Shown here: positions 23,293 through 35,624 of the stretch, piece after piece
Position numbering within the stretch: position 1 is the stretch's first letter
Layout: each line of letters begins with the position of its first letter
Source of the DNA: Pelargonium nanum
Lineage: Eukaryota; Streptophyta; Magnoliopsida; Geraniales; Geraniaceae
NCBI GenBank assembly: GCA_036897485.1
Contig: JAYMTF010000465.1
Coordinates: 1-35,827 of the forward strand
Direction: 5' to 3'
Length of the DNA stretch: 35,827 bases
The notes under the pieces: generated by a model
Told to the model about the DNA's origin: nothing
What the model saw: only the letters and a program-made list of their open reading frames with translations
The model's database searches: none
Translations under genes and position numbers: made by a program

Positions 23293-23439
23293 GATAAGGA
23301 TGCATAGTTTACACCTATGCTTCCATACTCTTCTCCAATGCTCATAAAAGAAAAAAGAAGAATGACATGGAAATAGAACTTGACCAAAGAGGAGTGTGGT
23401 TGACAAGTGGCACCAATGAGAGCCTCCACAGCCTTATCC
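23293..23439. promoter_or_regulatory. Candidate I-box pair in the psbP promoter
   Basis: GATAAGG occurs at 23293-23299 and its inverted form CTTATCC at 23433-23439, both within 350 bases upstream of the psbP ATG. I-boxes are common in light-regulated photosynthesis promoters. The motif is short, so the evidence is weak. Confidence 0.35.
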
Positions 23440-23633
23440 CCACATCTAAAAATGCAATCCACTTGCCACATCCCATAATCCAATTCAGCCATTTCTCTTC
23501 CACACATCTCACAAAAAACACCACCAACAATAGCCACAAGAACAAAACACTCTTGCCTAAGAGTTTTAAAGCAAAACAAAACAGAAAAGCTCATAGTACT
23601 GATCCTTTGGGTTCTAAGTTAGAGCAAAAAACA

Positions 23634-25319
23634 ATGGCTTCCACAGCTACTACATGTTTCTTGCACCACCATGCACTTGCAAGATCATCACCATCTCCTC
23701 AGCGCCACCTTGTCCCCACCATGAAGCCATCCCAGCTGGTCTGCAAGGCCCAGAAGCAAGAGGACGGCGGCGCCGCCGGTTCCGTCTCTCGCCGCCTGGC
23801 CCTCACTGTCCTCATTGGAACTGCAGCTGTTGGCTCCAAGGTCTCTCCTGCTGATGCTGCATATGGTGAAGCTGGTACTACAATTTCACTCCTCTGCTAT
23901 AACTCAATCCTCTACTTTTTCTTAAATGTTCGTAAAATTACAATTTTGCCCTTTGTCACATACAAGTATACTATGAGACAATCTATGTTAGGTACCCGAT
24001 AGCTTGTTTATACCACATTGAACTTGTTTCGTGGGATCTCTACTGAACTGATGTAAGATCGAGTCATTTGGCCAACGGACTAGTTGTGTTGTCTTTAAAT
24101 CTGACATAGTTTGCAGTTATAACCTGTTGAGACACTAAACCCCTCGCAGATTACAATCTAAGGTTGTGTCAATCGTGTGAGAATTACTTAGGTTCTATAA
24201 TATCCCGCCTCTATCCTTGTAGTTGTAGGCGGGAGTTCAGTGCACGAGCCTCCCAACATTGTGAGGATGGGAGAGAGGATCATTTAAGTACGCTAACTTA
24301 AACTTGTACCGATATCCTTGTAGTAGTAGGTGAGGGTTCCGTGCACGAACCTCCCAATTTTGTAAGCTTGTACCAATATCCTTGTAGTAGTAGGTGATGG
24401 TTTAGTGCACGAGCTTTCAAACAGTGTGAGGCTGGGGAGGATTCCTTAGGGTTGTCAATTCAAACTCGTGATCTTAGTATCAGAAGACAACTACTATACT
24501 GTTGTGCCTAGGTAATCCTAAGTGCGAGTTAAGAGTAGTTGACTAAATTTTGTTGTGAATTGTGCAGCCAATGTGTTTGGGAAGCCAAAGACAAACACAG
24601 ATTTCTTGCCATATGTTGGAGATGGATTCAAGATTTTGATTCCAGCAAAATGGAACCCTAGCAAGGAGGTGGAGTTCCCAGGTCAGGTTCTGAGATACGA
24701 GGACAACTTTGATGTTACCAGCAATGTCACCGTTATGGTCACTCCAACTGACAAGAAATCCATCACCGACTATGGCTCCCCTGAACAGTTCCTCACTCAA
24801 GTAAACTCAATCTCTCTCTTATTCTACTAACCCTAAACAAAAAACCCGAAAACAACAGTTTCTCAGTCTGGTATTCGGGTTTTTGCAGGTGGATTATCTG
24901 CTAGGGAAGCAAGCCTACTTTGGCAAAACCGATTCTGAGGTAAATTTCTAAGCATAACAAACTTCATCTAGTTTCTTGATCTTATATGTAATGTATAGAT
25001 AAAGAACATAGAAACATGCATTAATCTTATGGTATATGTGTTTACCTTGAATGGTCAGGGCGGTTTCGACTCTGGCAGTGTAGCAACAGCAAACATATTG
25101 GACACTGCAACTCCCGTGGTTGATGGGAAGCAATACTACTACGTCTCTGTGCTAACCAGGACAGCTGATGGAGATGAAGGAGGCAAGCACCAGATAGTTA
25201 CAGCCACCGTGAAAGACGGGAAGCTTTACATCTGCAAGGCGCAAGCTGGTGACAAGAGATGGTTCAAGGGAGCTAAAAAGTTTGTAGAGAACACTGTAAC
25301 TTCATTCAGTGTTGCTTAA
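23634..25319 (+). CDS. PSBP: PsbP, 23-kDa oxygen-evolving enhancer protein 2, chloroplast precursor
   Basis: Four exons with GT-AG borders: 23634-23874, 24568-24800, 24889-24939 and 25059-25319, encoding 261 residues. PsbP is a lumenal extrinsic subunit of photosystem II that helps retain calcium and chloride at the oxygen-evolving cluster. The bipartite transit peptide is visible. A basic, hydroxylated stromal-targeting part is followed by a twin-arginine thylakoid signal (R53-R54, then a hydrophobic stretch) ending SPADA, so the mature protein should start at A76 with [13 protein letters not shown]. The mature part carries the family strings [32 protein letters not shown] and the C-terminal [21 protein letters not shown]. 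The start codon is in a good plant context (AAACAATGGCT). Intron 1 (23875-24567) is long and holds a decayed SINE. Identification is essentially certain. Confidence 0.98.
24212..24530 (-). mobile_element. Decayed Au-like SINE with repeated tail segments in psbP intron 1
   Basis: On the minus strand, 24530 to about 24370 follows the layout of Au-type SINEs: a tRNA-like head with ACAGTATAGTAG, a B-box-like ATCACGAGTTTGAAT, then a body ending in the characteristic tail whose complement contains GTGCACGAGC. The tail segment occurs three times. On the plus strand each copy starts TATCCTTGTAG (24212, 24313, 24377) and contains GTGCACGA. Divergence is high and no target duplication was found. The family name rests on remembered consensus words, not on an alignment. 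Confidence 0.55.
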
Positions 25320-26108
25320 ATGAGAATATCAAGGGGTCTGTATGTAAAACACATTTAAGGCTTAAAGTATGATGTTTGTTTTGAGTTTCATGGTTATGAC
25401 CTACAAGACCTCATGTGATTGCTTGCTTCATTCTAGATTGCTATAAAACTATATTTGATCTCTACAAAACTCGAAACACTGTAACAATAAGATATGAGAG
25501 AACCATGAACATATCATAACCAAATGCAGAAGCAATGCACCGAAAACGTCACAGGAAACAGAATGGTGATGCATTTACAATGAAAAAAACTATGAACTGA
25601 TCATAAGCATATGCAGAAGTAATAGACTCAAACGCAGCAGAAAACAGTAAGCAAACCCGACTATAAATCAATCTCAAGAGTTCCTATATTCTCAAACTGA
25701 ATCAAAAAAATCATTAACAAATAAAAGATCCAAGAACCAATAAGTTCAAACAAAAGTGAATAAACAATCATGGCCTTGAAAAATCTCAGGTAATAACCTT
25801 TCAAGTTCCAGAAAAATAGTTTCAGACCTTACCAACTATGAGATGATAATTGATTTGTAAATTAGTCAATTGTGGATGAATAAACAGTTGCAGGTACACA
25901 GCTCAGATGATCAACTCAACCTAATAATCAACTGTGAAATGAAACAACAAATTTATTATCAGAAAGTTGATACCAAATTCACATGTTGTTCGATATGAAT
26001 GTCTTGCTTGAGACGAAAATAAAGTATTTACAAAAGGAAAAGCAAAAGCAATTGTCGGAGATAGAAGAATTAGTAGCTCATAATTCCATTCCAGGCTCTT
26101 AGCCTCAT
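25320..26108. other. Convergent 3' regions of psbP and the WDR26-like gene
   Basis: The two genes converge here, so the region should hold both 3' UTRs and their polyadenylation sites. On the minus strand AATAAA is present at 25952-25957. There is no coding sequence. Confidence 0.45.
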
Positions 26109-29069
26109 TTAAGTTCCTCCGTTGCAGTAGTGGACACCATTGCTGTGTGACACCTTTTGCTTCCTCTTCAGCTCACCCAAGCCCCATATTCGAATGGTTC
26201 GGTCATCACTTGCTGATGCCAACATATGAGGGTCTGCTGGATTCCAGCTCACACAGTTAACAGCTCCTGAATGACCCGGCAATGATTCTATAAGCTCCCC
26301 AGAGCCTCTGTGCCATATATAAACCTACAAATATCGTCAATGCATAACCATGAATTACATCTTCACATAAGTAAAACATAAACTAAAAGTTAACATCTAG
26401 ATTGAAAATTTTCTTCAACCTCCCAACTAGATTGGTCAGAGTCAACTGTATAGTTGGGTGCCACTACAAACTAATCATCTAAGGAGTCCCAAAATGTACT
26501 AGAAGTGTGCTTGGAAAAGGATACCAAAATCAAATAGAAAGAGGTATGTGATGCGGGAACATAATGCATGGCGTGATACAGAATGCAAATAACAATAGCA
26601 GAGAAATCCATCAGCAGTACAACATCAGAACTCCTAATAATAATTGAGGTTGAATTCATAATAAATGTCAGAGTTCTTACTTGTGAATCTTCACTGCCAC
26701 TGGCAATAAAAGCTTGGTCTAGACCACCAAAACAGGATCTTATAACAAATCGAGTGCGCTTGTGACCTTTATACTTGGCGACAAGCTTGACATCACCTTC
26801 TATGTTCCAAAGATGTATTTCTTGGTTCAGAAGATTAACCAGCAAGAATTTATTATCCCTTGATAATGAAAACGACGTTATAGTTTGATCTTCCTCAATC
26901 AGTCTACTACCATCTTCTGCTTCTCTATCATACAATAGTATTGCAGTTTCTCTGGAGATACTTATTATCTGTTTTCCATCACTTGTTATTTCCAGATCAG
27001 AAATCTTAAGGGTCCGTTGCCCCTTCCAACAGTCCGACTCTTTCCCATCTAACTCCCACATGCAGATGCTTTTGTCATTTAACCCTGAGAAGATGGATCT
27101 TCCATCTGGAAACCACCCACATGACACCGCACCTAGACCGGCCTTTTCATAAACATGGAGGCATTCACCGGTTGAAACATTCCACCGCCTGACAGCTTCC
27201 TCCACACCACAGGTGAGAAGCTGGTCATCATCTGGGCTCCATGAAACAGAAGCGACAGGCTTCTGGTGCCCAGAGAGTCTATGCTTCAAGGATAAAAGAC
27301 CATTCACATTAACCTATAAAAAGAATCATAATCAATATCCATTGACATAAAAGAGCTCGACAGAAACGACTATGGAGTGACATATAATCAACAACCGCAT
27401 ATGTTTGCTCCCTGAGCACATACATAAAAGCCTGATATACTCAACAATTGACTCCAAGGACCAAAATGTTCTATCCCAAATGTGCACCAAGCCGTCCCAA
27501 CACATTGTGATGTCAAATTCCAAAAGATACGTTGTTACTAATGGGATTTATAATGTGAGCATTATATATTAATCTGGTCCAGATCACAAGGAGGAGCAAC
27601 AAATGCCAAACAATCTTACAGATTCCATCACTACTTGAACTAAACAAGGTTACCTCCCATATGATTGCTGACCGATCATTGGATGATGAAGCTAAGTACT
27701 TCCCATTATGTGAAAATTGCACAAACCAAACTTCATCACTGTGTTCTTGCAATATCTGTTACATATCACGAGAAAAACCATTAGAACAAAGTTCCTGGCT
27801 CCACACCAAAACAATGACAGACAGAAATTATATATTCACAGCGTTAGTGAATCCTAAGAAGGTAAATGGAAACAAATAAAATGAGAAGCACTAAAATCTT
27901 CCCAATAATACACAAACACAGAATACACTTAAAGAGATGGGAATAAATATAATCAGAACAAGACTGCAGAGAAGCTCAAACAGGCCCTCTACAAGTACAA
28001 AACCAGGTAACAAGTAAAAATGCGTGCAGTCAAATATATTAAATAAAGTTGATTATAAACGTTTAACAATGAGCAAATGTTATGAGTGTTACATGTGATC
28101 ATGTAGCACTACATATCTCATGATAGTTATTACAAATATAAGCTATTCCTAGTTATAGGAGGTAATAAATCGGCCAATGACGATAAAAAGGCACAACTTT
28201 CATCCTATGGTCAGACCACACAACCAAAGTATAGAAATTTACAAGCACTCTCGAGAGCAAAACATCAAATAAGACAGATAGGATCTAACCTGTAAGGTTC
28301 GAGAAGGAATCTGGTCTCTTCCACACTGATGATCAGTATATAATGACATTTCCTTATCCAGAGAATTATGAAACAGGCAAGCATCTTTCTGCAAGTGAAG
28401 AGCCTGTTCAACCAAATGTTCCAACCTTCTTTCCGGTATCATAACTGTTGGGGGAAGCAATTTCTGCAATTCTTCCAGTAATTTTGATCGAGACTTTACT
28501 GTCGCAATGTTTTGATTGGGAGAACCAACTAGAACACACTGTGTAGAAAGTTCGCGGACTCTATCATTATTAATGCAAAGGGGTGCAATCTCAGTTCTTA
28601 ATGTTTTCAAAGCATCCATCACTTTTTCATCGCATAAGAGTTCAAGAAACTTCTGCTCAAATATTAAAAATGAGGCAGTCTTAACAACATTTTGATCTGG
28701 TAGACCTATATTGCGCAGTGTGGTCACACTTTCATCCCATTTTCCATCAAGAATCTGCTGCATGAAATCACCTACCAAAGAAGAGTGCAAGGATATCCCA
28801 GACTCTTCCTCTAGATAAGCACCACTCTTCTTATAACCAAGAGAATATAATGCCTTAGCAATGATTCGAACAAATTCCACTCTTTTGATAACTCCTTTTG
28901 AACCAACAACATCTTCGTCCCCTTTAGATGGTAGGGGCCGAGCCATTAAGTCTCTTGAAGAGCCAACCAAGGGCTCAGTCAAAGATGAACCGTTGGAAAG
29001 ACCTCTCAATTCTTCAGAGGATAGCTTCATTCGTTTTGAGGCTGGTTCATCATCCTCTACACCTCCCAT
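26109..29069 (-). CDS. WDR26: LisH-CTLH-WD40 protein, WDR26/GID7 type
   Basis: Four coding exons with GT-AG borders: 29069-28290, 27755-27654, 27313-26681 and 26324-26109, encoding 576 residues, similar to Arabidopsis At5g08560. WDR26/GID7 proteins are subunits of the GID/CTLH E3 ubiquitin ligase. A basic patch (SKRMKLS, 11-17) is followed by a LisH motif (about 64-96, with [15 protein letters not shown]), a CTLH region (about 97-155, [16 protein letters not shown]), and WD40 repeats from about 261 to the end. Clear repeat signatures are [51 protein letters not shown] and [13 protein letters not shown]. Exon 1 carries the LisH-CTLH half and exons 2-4 the propeller. A long intron is predicted in the leader. 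The family is firm; membership of the ligase complex is inferred from the family. Confidence 0.95.
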
Positions 29070-29101
29070 GAAAGAGCACCTCAGCCCATATATAATTGCA
29101 A

Positions 29102-31560
29102 CTGGAAAAGACAGTTAAAGGAGAAAACCTATATTGAAATGGCTTTGAATAAATAGCAAGAAATAACCTCCTGCAACACAGTCAAAAGAAAGAATTGTTG
29201 GTTCCTAATTTTTGAATCACTATCAACGAAAGATCCCACAAAAATGTCTTGTTATTGATGTGAATGATGACAATTGGAAACGACAAAAGAAACAGTAAAC
29301 TAAACTAGTAAAGGACAATATTAACTATAATAGATGATGACAATATCTCCGTATTAGAAACTTTGTTATTTCTGCTCTTGATTTCAAGCACAAATCTCAT
29401 TAAAAAAATCAAGCATTAAAAAGCCGTGAGAAGCCAAGTTACCTTAAGTTCTGTTACCCCTAGCTAATCACTTGGCTCCTGTAACTTCTAAAACTATTCA
29501 ATAAGTTCAACCAATGCTTTGTGGAGAATCCTAATAGATAGTGGAACCCAGAATTTCGAAATAAGATTCTGGACTAAAATGTTAAAGTACGAATGCAGGC
29601 AGTGAAGATGGACTGATGCATCAGAGAGTCTATTATCAGTGTTCCATATCATCTTTCATAGCTAAAAAATAGTTGATGGCTTTATGCTGACTAGAATTCC
29701 GGAAAGAAAAAAAAAACATCAAAACAAAATTCCAAATAAGCATTGTACTTCCAAACCAATTTGGGTTCATATTGCATTTAAGGATCAACCTAGCAATCTA
29801 TGAAACCATTCTTTAGTCAACAACAAAGGCTCCTGCTGAAGTTAAAGATAGAGCAATAACTGTTGATGGTAAACGCATTTGGAACAAGATCTGATGGTTT
29901 AGGATGTCTGAACAGCAATAGAAATAAGGGAATGAGGATTGTAATGTGCAGGATCAGAGGGCGGGACTTTAGAGAACCATATTCATAACAGATAAACTTT
30001 TTAGACAATTAGCCTGCGATGAAACTTCTACACACAATCGTGTTTAAAACTAAAAATGCCTAGGAGGCTAGGAGCATACATGCTTCTGTCATTCCTCCTG
30101 GGGTTTTTAAGAAAATAAATCATAGAATCACAATCACGCATATGTGACTAAATAAACATACACAAGTCCAGTCAATTTGAATCAAAGAATACTTATTTTC
30201 CCCAAGCGAGACTTTTTTCCCCCATTCTTTCTTATGGTAGGTCACAGGCCCTCTCATAGGAAAGGACGCTGTTGAGAAACATTCTACAGCCTACCTTTTG
30301 CATGATGGGACAAAGAGTAAGGGATATTTTGTTTCCTGATCTATCCATTTCTTTAGCATTTTTAATGGAATATAATAAGATAATATAAGAAATATGATCA
30401 AGTGAGATTGTGCTCTTAAAATTTAAAAATGTACAGGCCATATCAATTCACTTACTGTTCTAGGCTCAGAATGCTCAAAGGAACAGTAAGAATTTGAGAT
30501 TCCTTGACCTGATCGTCCCAAAAATCAAAAGCAATAAGACCCTCTTCTCACCACATTCCTCTCCTGTATCCCACAATAAGCATGAGGTATCATTACATCA
30601 AACCAACTTGACATAGTAATGGGACTAGCAACAAACAAAACATTACAATTATATTAGTTGCCAAAAGAGTAATCACTACAATAAAATGCCAAGTTATTAA
30701 CAGATTGAGGATCCATTAAATTCAACAGCACCCAGTTTCCCACCCAGTCTTTGACTATTTTCCGTACCAAGAGCTCAACAATGAAAAGTTCAGATGATAG
30801 TTGAATTTCCCAAACATGGTCATTTCAAATCAACTCTCCAATGGTTCCAGATAAAGTTCTGACATTTAACCTTCCCAAAAGAAAATGTGATATTTATAAG
30901 TGAACTTAGATAAGCCTAAGAAACCTCAATCTTCCGTATTCAAGTAAAAATGAACTGCTTATGCTAAAATCAAGCAACCCCTAACATGAAATCAATATTA
31001 ATCTCTTATCCATATACCCACAGTGATCAAATATTATAGTTCAAGCAAATGGAAATGAGTACAAGGTTCAAGGAAAACCACTGCCTAAAACAGGGGGTGG
31101 GGCATGCTAAGCAAAGCAAATTTATGGATCAGCTACCGAACAAATCTTATAATCTGAAGCTCAAGGATCCAAGTAAGAACATAGCATTTTTTATTATTAC
31201 TAATTAAAGAACACATTACTTTAATTGATTGTCATTAGAGGGAAGTATAAAAGTATACACAAATAAATGATTTACCCAAAAAGGAACAGAAATGAACTTA
31301 ATTGAGATATGCAAAGCTCTTAAACATGATTCACTAAAGCAAACATCTAAAAACATCAATAGATGAAAAATCTCTTTCTTTCCAAGCAATCAGCACTAAT
31401 GAAAAACAAGCAATCTGACCCAATAGCACAATACAAAAACTACCCATATTAAACCCCAACCCTAAACCCCCAAAACCAAGGCACACATCCACAAACAACA
31501 GCACAGCAGAAACATCCAGAACACAACAGAATCAGACAAAATTAAGGTCAATCTGGCACT
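29102..31560 (-). other. Predicted long leader intron of the WDR26-like gene
   Basis: An acceptor (CTTTTCCAG|TTGCAATT, exon base 29101) lies 32 bases before the ATG. Upstream there is no coding frame until a pyrimidine-rich, leader-like block at about 31560-31930. I infer one or more leader introns covering up to about 2.4 kb. The donor position is uncertain; candidates lie around 31470-31600. The intervening sequence is AT-rich with no recognised element. Confidence 0.45.
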
Positions 31561-31953
31561 AGAAAGGCAAAATCTGGAATACCCAGAAAGCGGTTCCAGC
31601 TTGGGAAGCTGATTCAGATCAAACAAGAAGCAACCCAAGACAGAAACCGATTGAGGAACGAAGAAGCAATAATGGGTAAAGTTAAAAGATGAAGAAGAGA
31701 CCAGAGCGCACAAAACAAGGCCCCTCCTTTTCGTATGTGTCGGCTCGGAAACAGTGAAATTAGGCGGAGATGGGCAGTGGATGGATGGCTATAAAGGTCA
31801 AATCTTTGAGAAGCGAACAGAGAGAAATGAGAAATTATCGATAAGGGGCGTTAGGGTGTGAAAAGGGCAATCCAAGGAGAGAGAGTTTGGTGCCTCTGAG
31901 GGTAGAAGAACACTGTGTTCTCTTTGCGTGGAGGAAACCAACTCAATAGGGGG

Positions 31954-31962
31954 TTATGTATA
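31954..31962 (-). promoter_or_regulatory. TATA-like box of the WDR26-like gene
   Basis: On the minus strand TATACATAA is followed after about 30 bases by a pyrimidine-rich leader. It is the only TATA-like string in a suitable place. Confidence 0.4.
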
Positions 31963-31993
31963 GAGAGAGAAAGCTAGGAGAGAGAATTCTATA

Positions 31994-32058
31994 TGGGCTG
32001 GGCCGGCCCAATCACATCTCATCTACCCAAAAGCCCATGTTCTTGATTGATCATTTTT
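31994..32058. promoter_or_regulatory. Cluster of site II (TCP-type) motifs
   Basis: TGGGCT (31994-31999), TGGGCC (31999-32004), GGCCCA (32005-32010) and GCCCAT (32053-32058) lie just upstream of the predicted WDR26 TATA box. Clusters of TGGGCY are typical of plant housekeeping and growth-related promoters bound by TCP factors. Confidence 0.5.
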
Positions 32059-32060
32059 TT

Positions 32061-33680
32061 TAGCAGAGTTGTCGATTCGAGTTTCGGATCCGGTGGAATA
32101 AACCCGACCACTTTAGGTCATGATTCATGACACGACACAAATTTCGTAGGTTTGGGTTCAGCTTAATCGGATTTGTATTGGGTTCATCTCGACCAATTTA
32201 ACTTGTTTTAAAATTGAATCGTGTAAGTGTCTAACACGTTCAACCCGATTGGCTAAATGGGACGTAAACAAGCTATGAAACTCGTTTATTGACTCGCTCA
32301 TTCAAAAAGTTAAAATAAATTCCGAATATGTCGGGCAAAAAACGACCTTATAAATTAAATGAGTCGTGTCGGATCAATATCAACTCACTTATTTAAACGT
32401 GTCGAATTGATTTGGGTAATTTTGAGCTCAAATCTTTAAACGTGTTAGCCGAGGGAACCGGTTCATAAACAGGTCGGTTCAAGTTGATTTATTTAACATA
32501 ATACTAAATTTTTAACCCAACTCAAGGAGAGAGTGTTGAAGAGTTCCATTTTGTTACATTTGGGTTGATATTTAATGTTAAGAAAATGCCAAACTTTATT
32601 ATTCTGAGTTAGATTTATTGTAATTAAAACCTATACATTCCAAAACATGGGATTAGTTTGTTGTATAGCGTAGCTTAAATGAAGCATTAAATTTTTTGTT
32701 GACCAAAAGAATGTCAAATCCTACCGAAGAGATGTATTGCAAACATTATTGATTATCATTGTGACCTTGTAGTCTTTTGTGAAGGTTGATTATGGAGGTC
32801 AATTGTGGAGGTGAATGAGCGTCTTTCGAACCTTGCAGGTTCTCACGATAACCTTACTTTAAGTGGACGAAGGGGTGCATGAGCCAAGTGTTTCGGCCAA
32901 TCAACGAGCCAAGATAAGGTGAGGAGATGCGGTTGAAGGTGGATGTCACAACATGGTTCCTCAATGCCTCGTCATTGAAGTTGAGCACAAAATTGAGAAG
33001 GCGATATTGAACATTCCCAAGGTGACACATCGCGACATCGATGTTGAATATAGAATATAAAAGCTTTTGTTGAATAAGGCGATGACATTTCTCTCAACGT
33101 TGTCGCATTGAGGTTGAACAAAAGATTTTGAGGGCAAGTTAGGGCCGTTTGGGAATATGTTGGAGTAGTATCATAACATGACTCTCGAGTCCGCGACATC
33201 TGGGGTTGGCCATGTTGGAAAACTTTTGGTTGAGCTATGTTGGCCATACAATTGAGATTTGACTCTTCTTTCACGCACTTTTTCGAGTGATCTCATGCTC
33301 GAGCACGAATAGATAAGCTTAGCGTGTCTCCAAGCTCTCCAAAAGCGCGCTCCTTACTTGCGGCGATCCTGAACTTATCAAGCGGAGTGTAACGCAGTGT
33401 TTCGTCATTGGTCCATAACACTCGAAATATTTACGTTATCTTCAAACTCTTTTCCAACACGATTTGAATTATACCAAATGATTTAGACACGTAGAAAATT
33501 AAAATTAAAATTCCGGGTTCCCTAAAAGTTTGGGGTTTGTTTGTACCGATTAGGGCTGCGTGTCCATTTTTTGTGGGTCCTAAAATGCCACGTAGATCCA
33601 AAGGTACCAATAAAGAGTATATACCAAGGGCAAAAGCGTAATAAACGTCATCTTCCCACCAAACAACATTGTGAGAGAAA
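32061..33680. other. Intergenic region between the divergent WDR26-like and helicase genes
   Basis: The stretch 32080-32500 contains repeated words such as ACACGACAC, CTAACACGTTCAACCCGA, GTCGTGTCGG and AAACGTGT. This vocabulary is common in diverged plant transposable elements and their LTRs. The stretch 32760-33260 is less AT-rich, but frames are short and no domain is visible. Helicase promoter sequence should lie at about 33400-33700. Confidence 0.4.
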
Positions 33681-33822
33681 TAGCCGAACCTCAAAACAGA
33701 GCCCTCTTTTCTCCTTCTTCGTCTCTGTTTTTTTTTTCACGGATATTTGGGTAAAGCGCTCAGGCAGGCACTGCGCAGCACAATACAACACAAGCAAGCG
33801 AGAAAAAAAGTAAAATTTAAAC

Positions 33823-35624
33823 ATGACAAGGAAGAGACAGAACAGAGGAGAGCAGCAGAAGCAGAAGAACCAGCCAAACCCTAATGTCGCAGAAGCTACG
33901 CGAATTCGAATTTCTAAAATTCTGGACGAGTTTCGCGGTTCACGAGAAGACGGTAATTCGATTAACATTGTGCCTTTTATTGTATTGTTTGTTGCACTGT
34001 GTTATGGGTTGCTATAAGCTGAATATTGTGTGGTGTAAAGATCAAATTTTTAGGGTGTTTTCTTATGGATTGGTTGTTTTTAGTTGTTGGGTGTTGTTTG
34101 TTGGATAGAAAGAATGTTGGGTTATTGTTAGTTCAATGGAAAGATGTAAAATTTAAATTGCCCAAGAAAGTGAAATTTCATATGGTATGGAGCTAATGCA
34201 GTTTGATTAGCTTGTTGGTGGGTGCTGATTAGAACACGGAGACATTAGTTGGGTTCTTGAAGATAGTAGATAGGTTGATCAGGTGTGGATGGGAATTGGA
34301 TTATTGTGTAATGTACATTTGTTGCCATTAGTGGTTTGTTTTTGTTGAGTGGCATCAGTTAAGACGCCAAAATATTTCTTTTGGTTAAATGAGTTTCGTT
34401 TGGGCATTCTTTAGTTGCACACTTTTTTTTTTAATATTGTGGTTTCTAACACCGAATGTGTTGGGATGTATAATAGATGTTTTATGCTAATTTGTGATTC
34501 TATGAATGTTGCATGTAGTGTATACATTTGAAGAAAATCTGTCAAACCATGAACGTGCAGTGGTGCATGAAGTATGCCGGAAAATGGGTATGACGTCCAA
34601 AAGTGCTGGGTGAGTTCCAATAGCTATAACTGTTATTTAATATGTATTGAGAATGTGAGATTCCAATTTATAAGAGGTATGAATTTCAGAGAGATCTAAG
34701 TCATCCAGATTTATACCTCAAGAAAACAAAAGCATGTAGTTTTGCTTTCTGAACCTTTTGTTTCATTCTAATTTTTCCCTCTAATTTGTTAAAGGCGCGG
34801 AAATCAGCGGCGTGTTTCCATTTACAAAACCAAAAAGAAAGTGGACACTATGAATAGGAATGAGAATCTCACTTATTTGACATTTTCGGAAGAGGGTAGG
34901 GTGGTTTTACAGGACTTGTTTATGCACTACCCACCTGATGATGGAGAGATGGAGAAGAAAACGTTTGGGAATCATAGTGAAAAGACTGAAAAGATAAGGT
35001 ATAAAAGAGATGATATATTCTGCAAGCCATCAATGAGCAAGGCTGAGATTGCAAAGAAGTTGGAAAAACTTAATTCTAAAATGGAGCAGAACGCCAACTT
35101 AAAACAGGTCCTTTCTAGTTAAATAACTGAGCTATAAAAGTTGTGGTTCCTTGGATTATGCACCTTCATTTTCTCGTGCATTCCGAGTGGTTCTTTTCTC
35201 TCTCTTTCTTTTTAGTATCAATAAGGAGATCTACTGTTATTTCATCTGTGCAGATTACTGAAGCGAGGTCTAAGCTTCCTATTGCGTCGTTCAGGGATGT
35301 CATTACGTCAACAATCGAATCTCACCAGGTTATTTAATAATGTTTTCAGTGTTCTGGTTTATAAATCATTCAGCTAGGTGCCCAAATAGCAGATCAATTA
35401 ATCATGAATCTGACTACAGATGTTCCTGCAGATGACTTAGATTTGTGCTTAAGGGAATATATTTCATTTGAGGACTTCATTACTAGGATCGCATGATTTT
35501 TTTTATCTTATGGTTTTCAGACTATTGGATATGTGGCACCTTTTCTGGAACTTACTAGTTGTTTCTGGTTTCAAAGCAGGTAGTTCTAATTTCTGGCGAG
35601 ACTGGGTGTGGAAAGACCACGCAG
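33823..35624 (+). CDS. NIH: R3H-domain DExH-box RNA helicase, NIH/DExH2 type (5' part only)
   Basis: Five exons with GT-AG borders are present: 33823-33952, 34519-34609, 34795-35107, 35254-35328 and 35580-35624. They encode the first 218 residues; the gene continues past the window, whose last 200 bases are intron. DExH helicases unwind RNA or RNA-DNA duplexes using ATP. The N-terminus is basic and Gln-rich. An R3H single-strand nucleic-acid-binding domain follows (about 24-95), with R56 and H60 in the defining RxxxH spacing (RAVVH) and the tail RRVSIYKT. The helicase core begins with LPIASFRDVI and the Walker A motif GETGCGKT at 209-216. The order R3H then DExH matches Arabidopsis NIH (At1g06670). 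The DExH box itself is outside the window, so the closest paralogue is not settled. The start codon follows a leader with no earlier in-frame ATG seen. Confidence 0.88.

Noticed and set aside
23181-23594. 137-residue minus-strand frame upstream of psbP
   Set aside because: It overlaps the SINE and the psbP promoter and leader antisense and has no family resemblance.
33541-33968. Overlapping frames around the helicase leader, including a 106-residue minus-strand frame
   Set aside because: They are shadows of the helicase leader and exon 1; the plus-strand frame with the R3H continuation is the real one.
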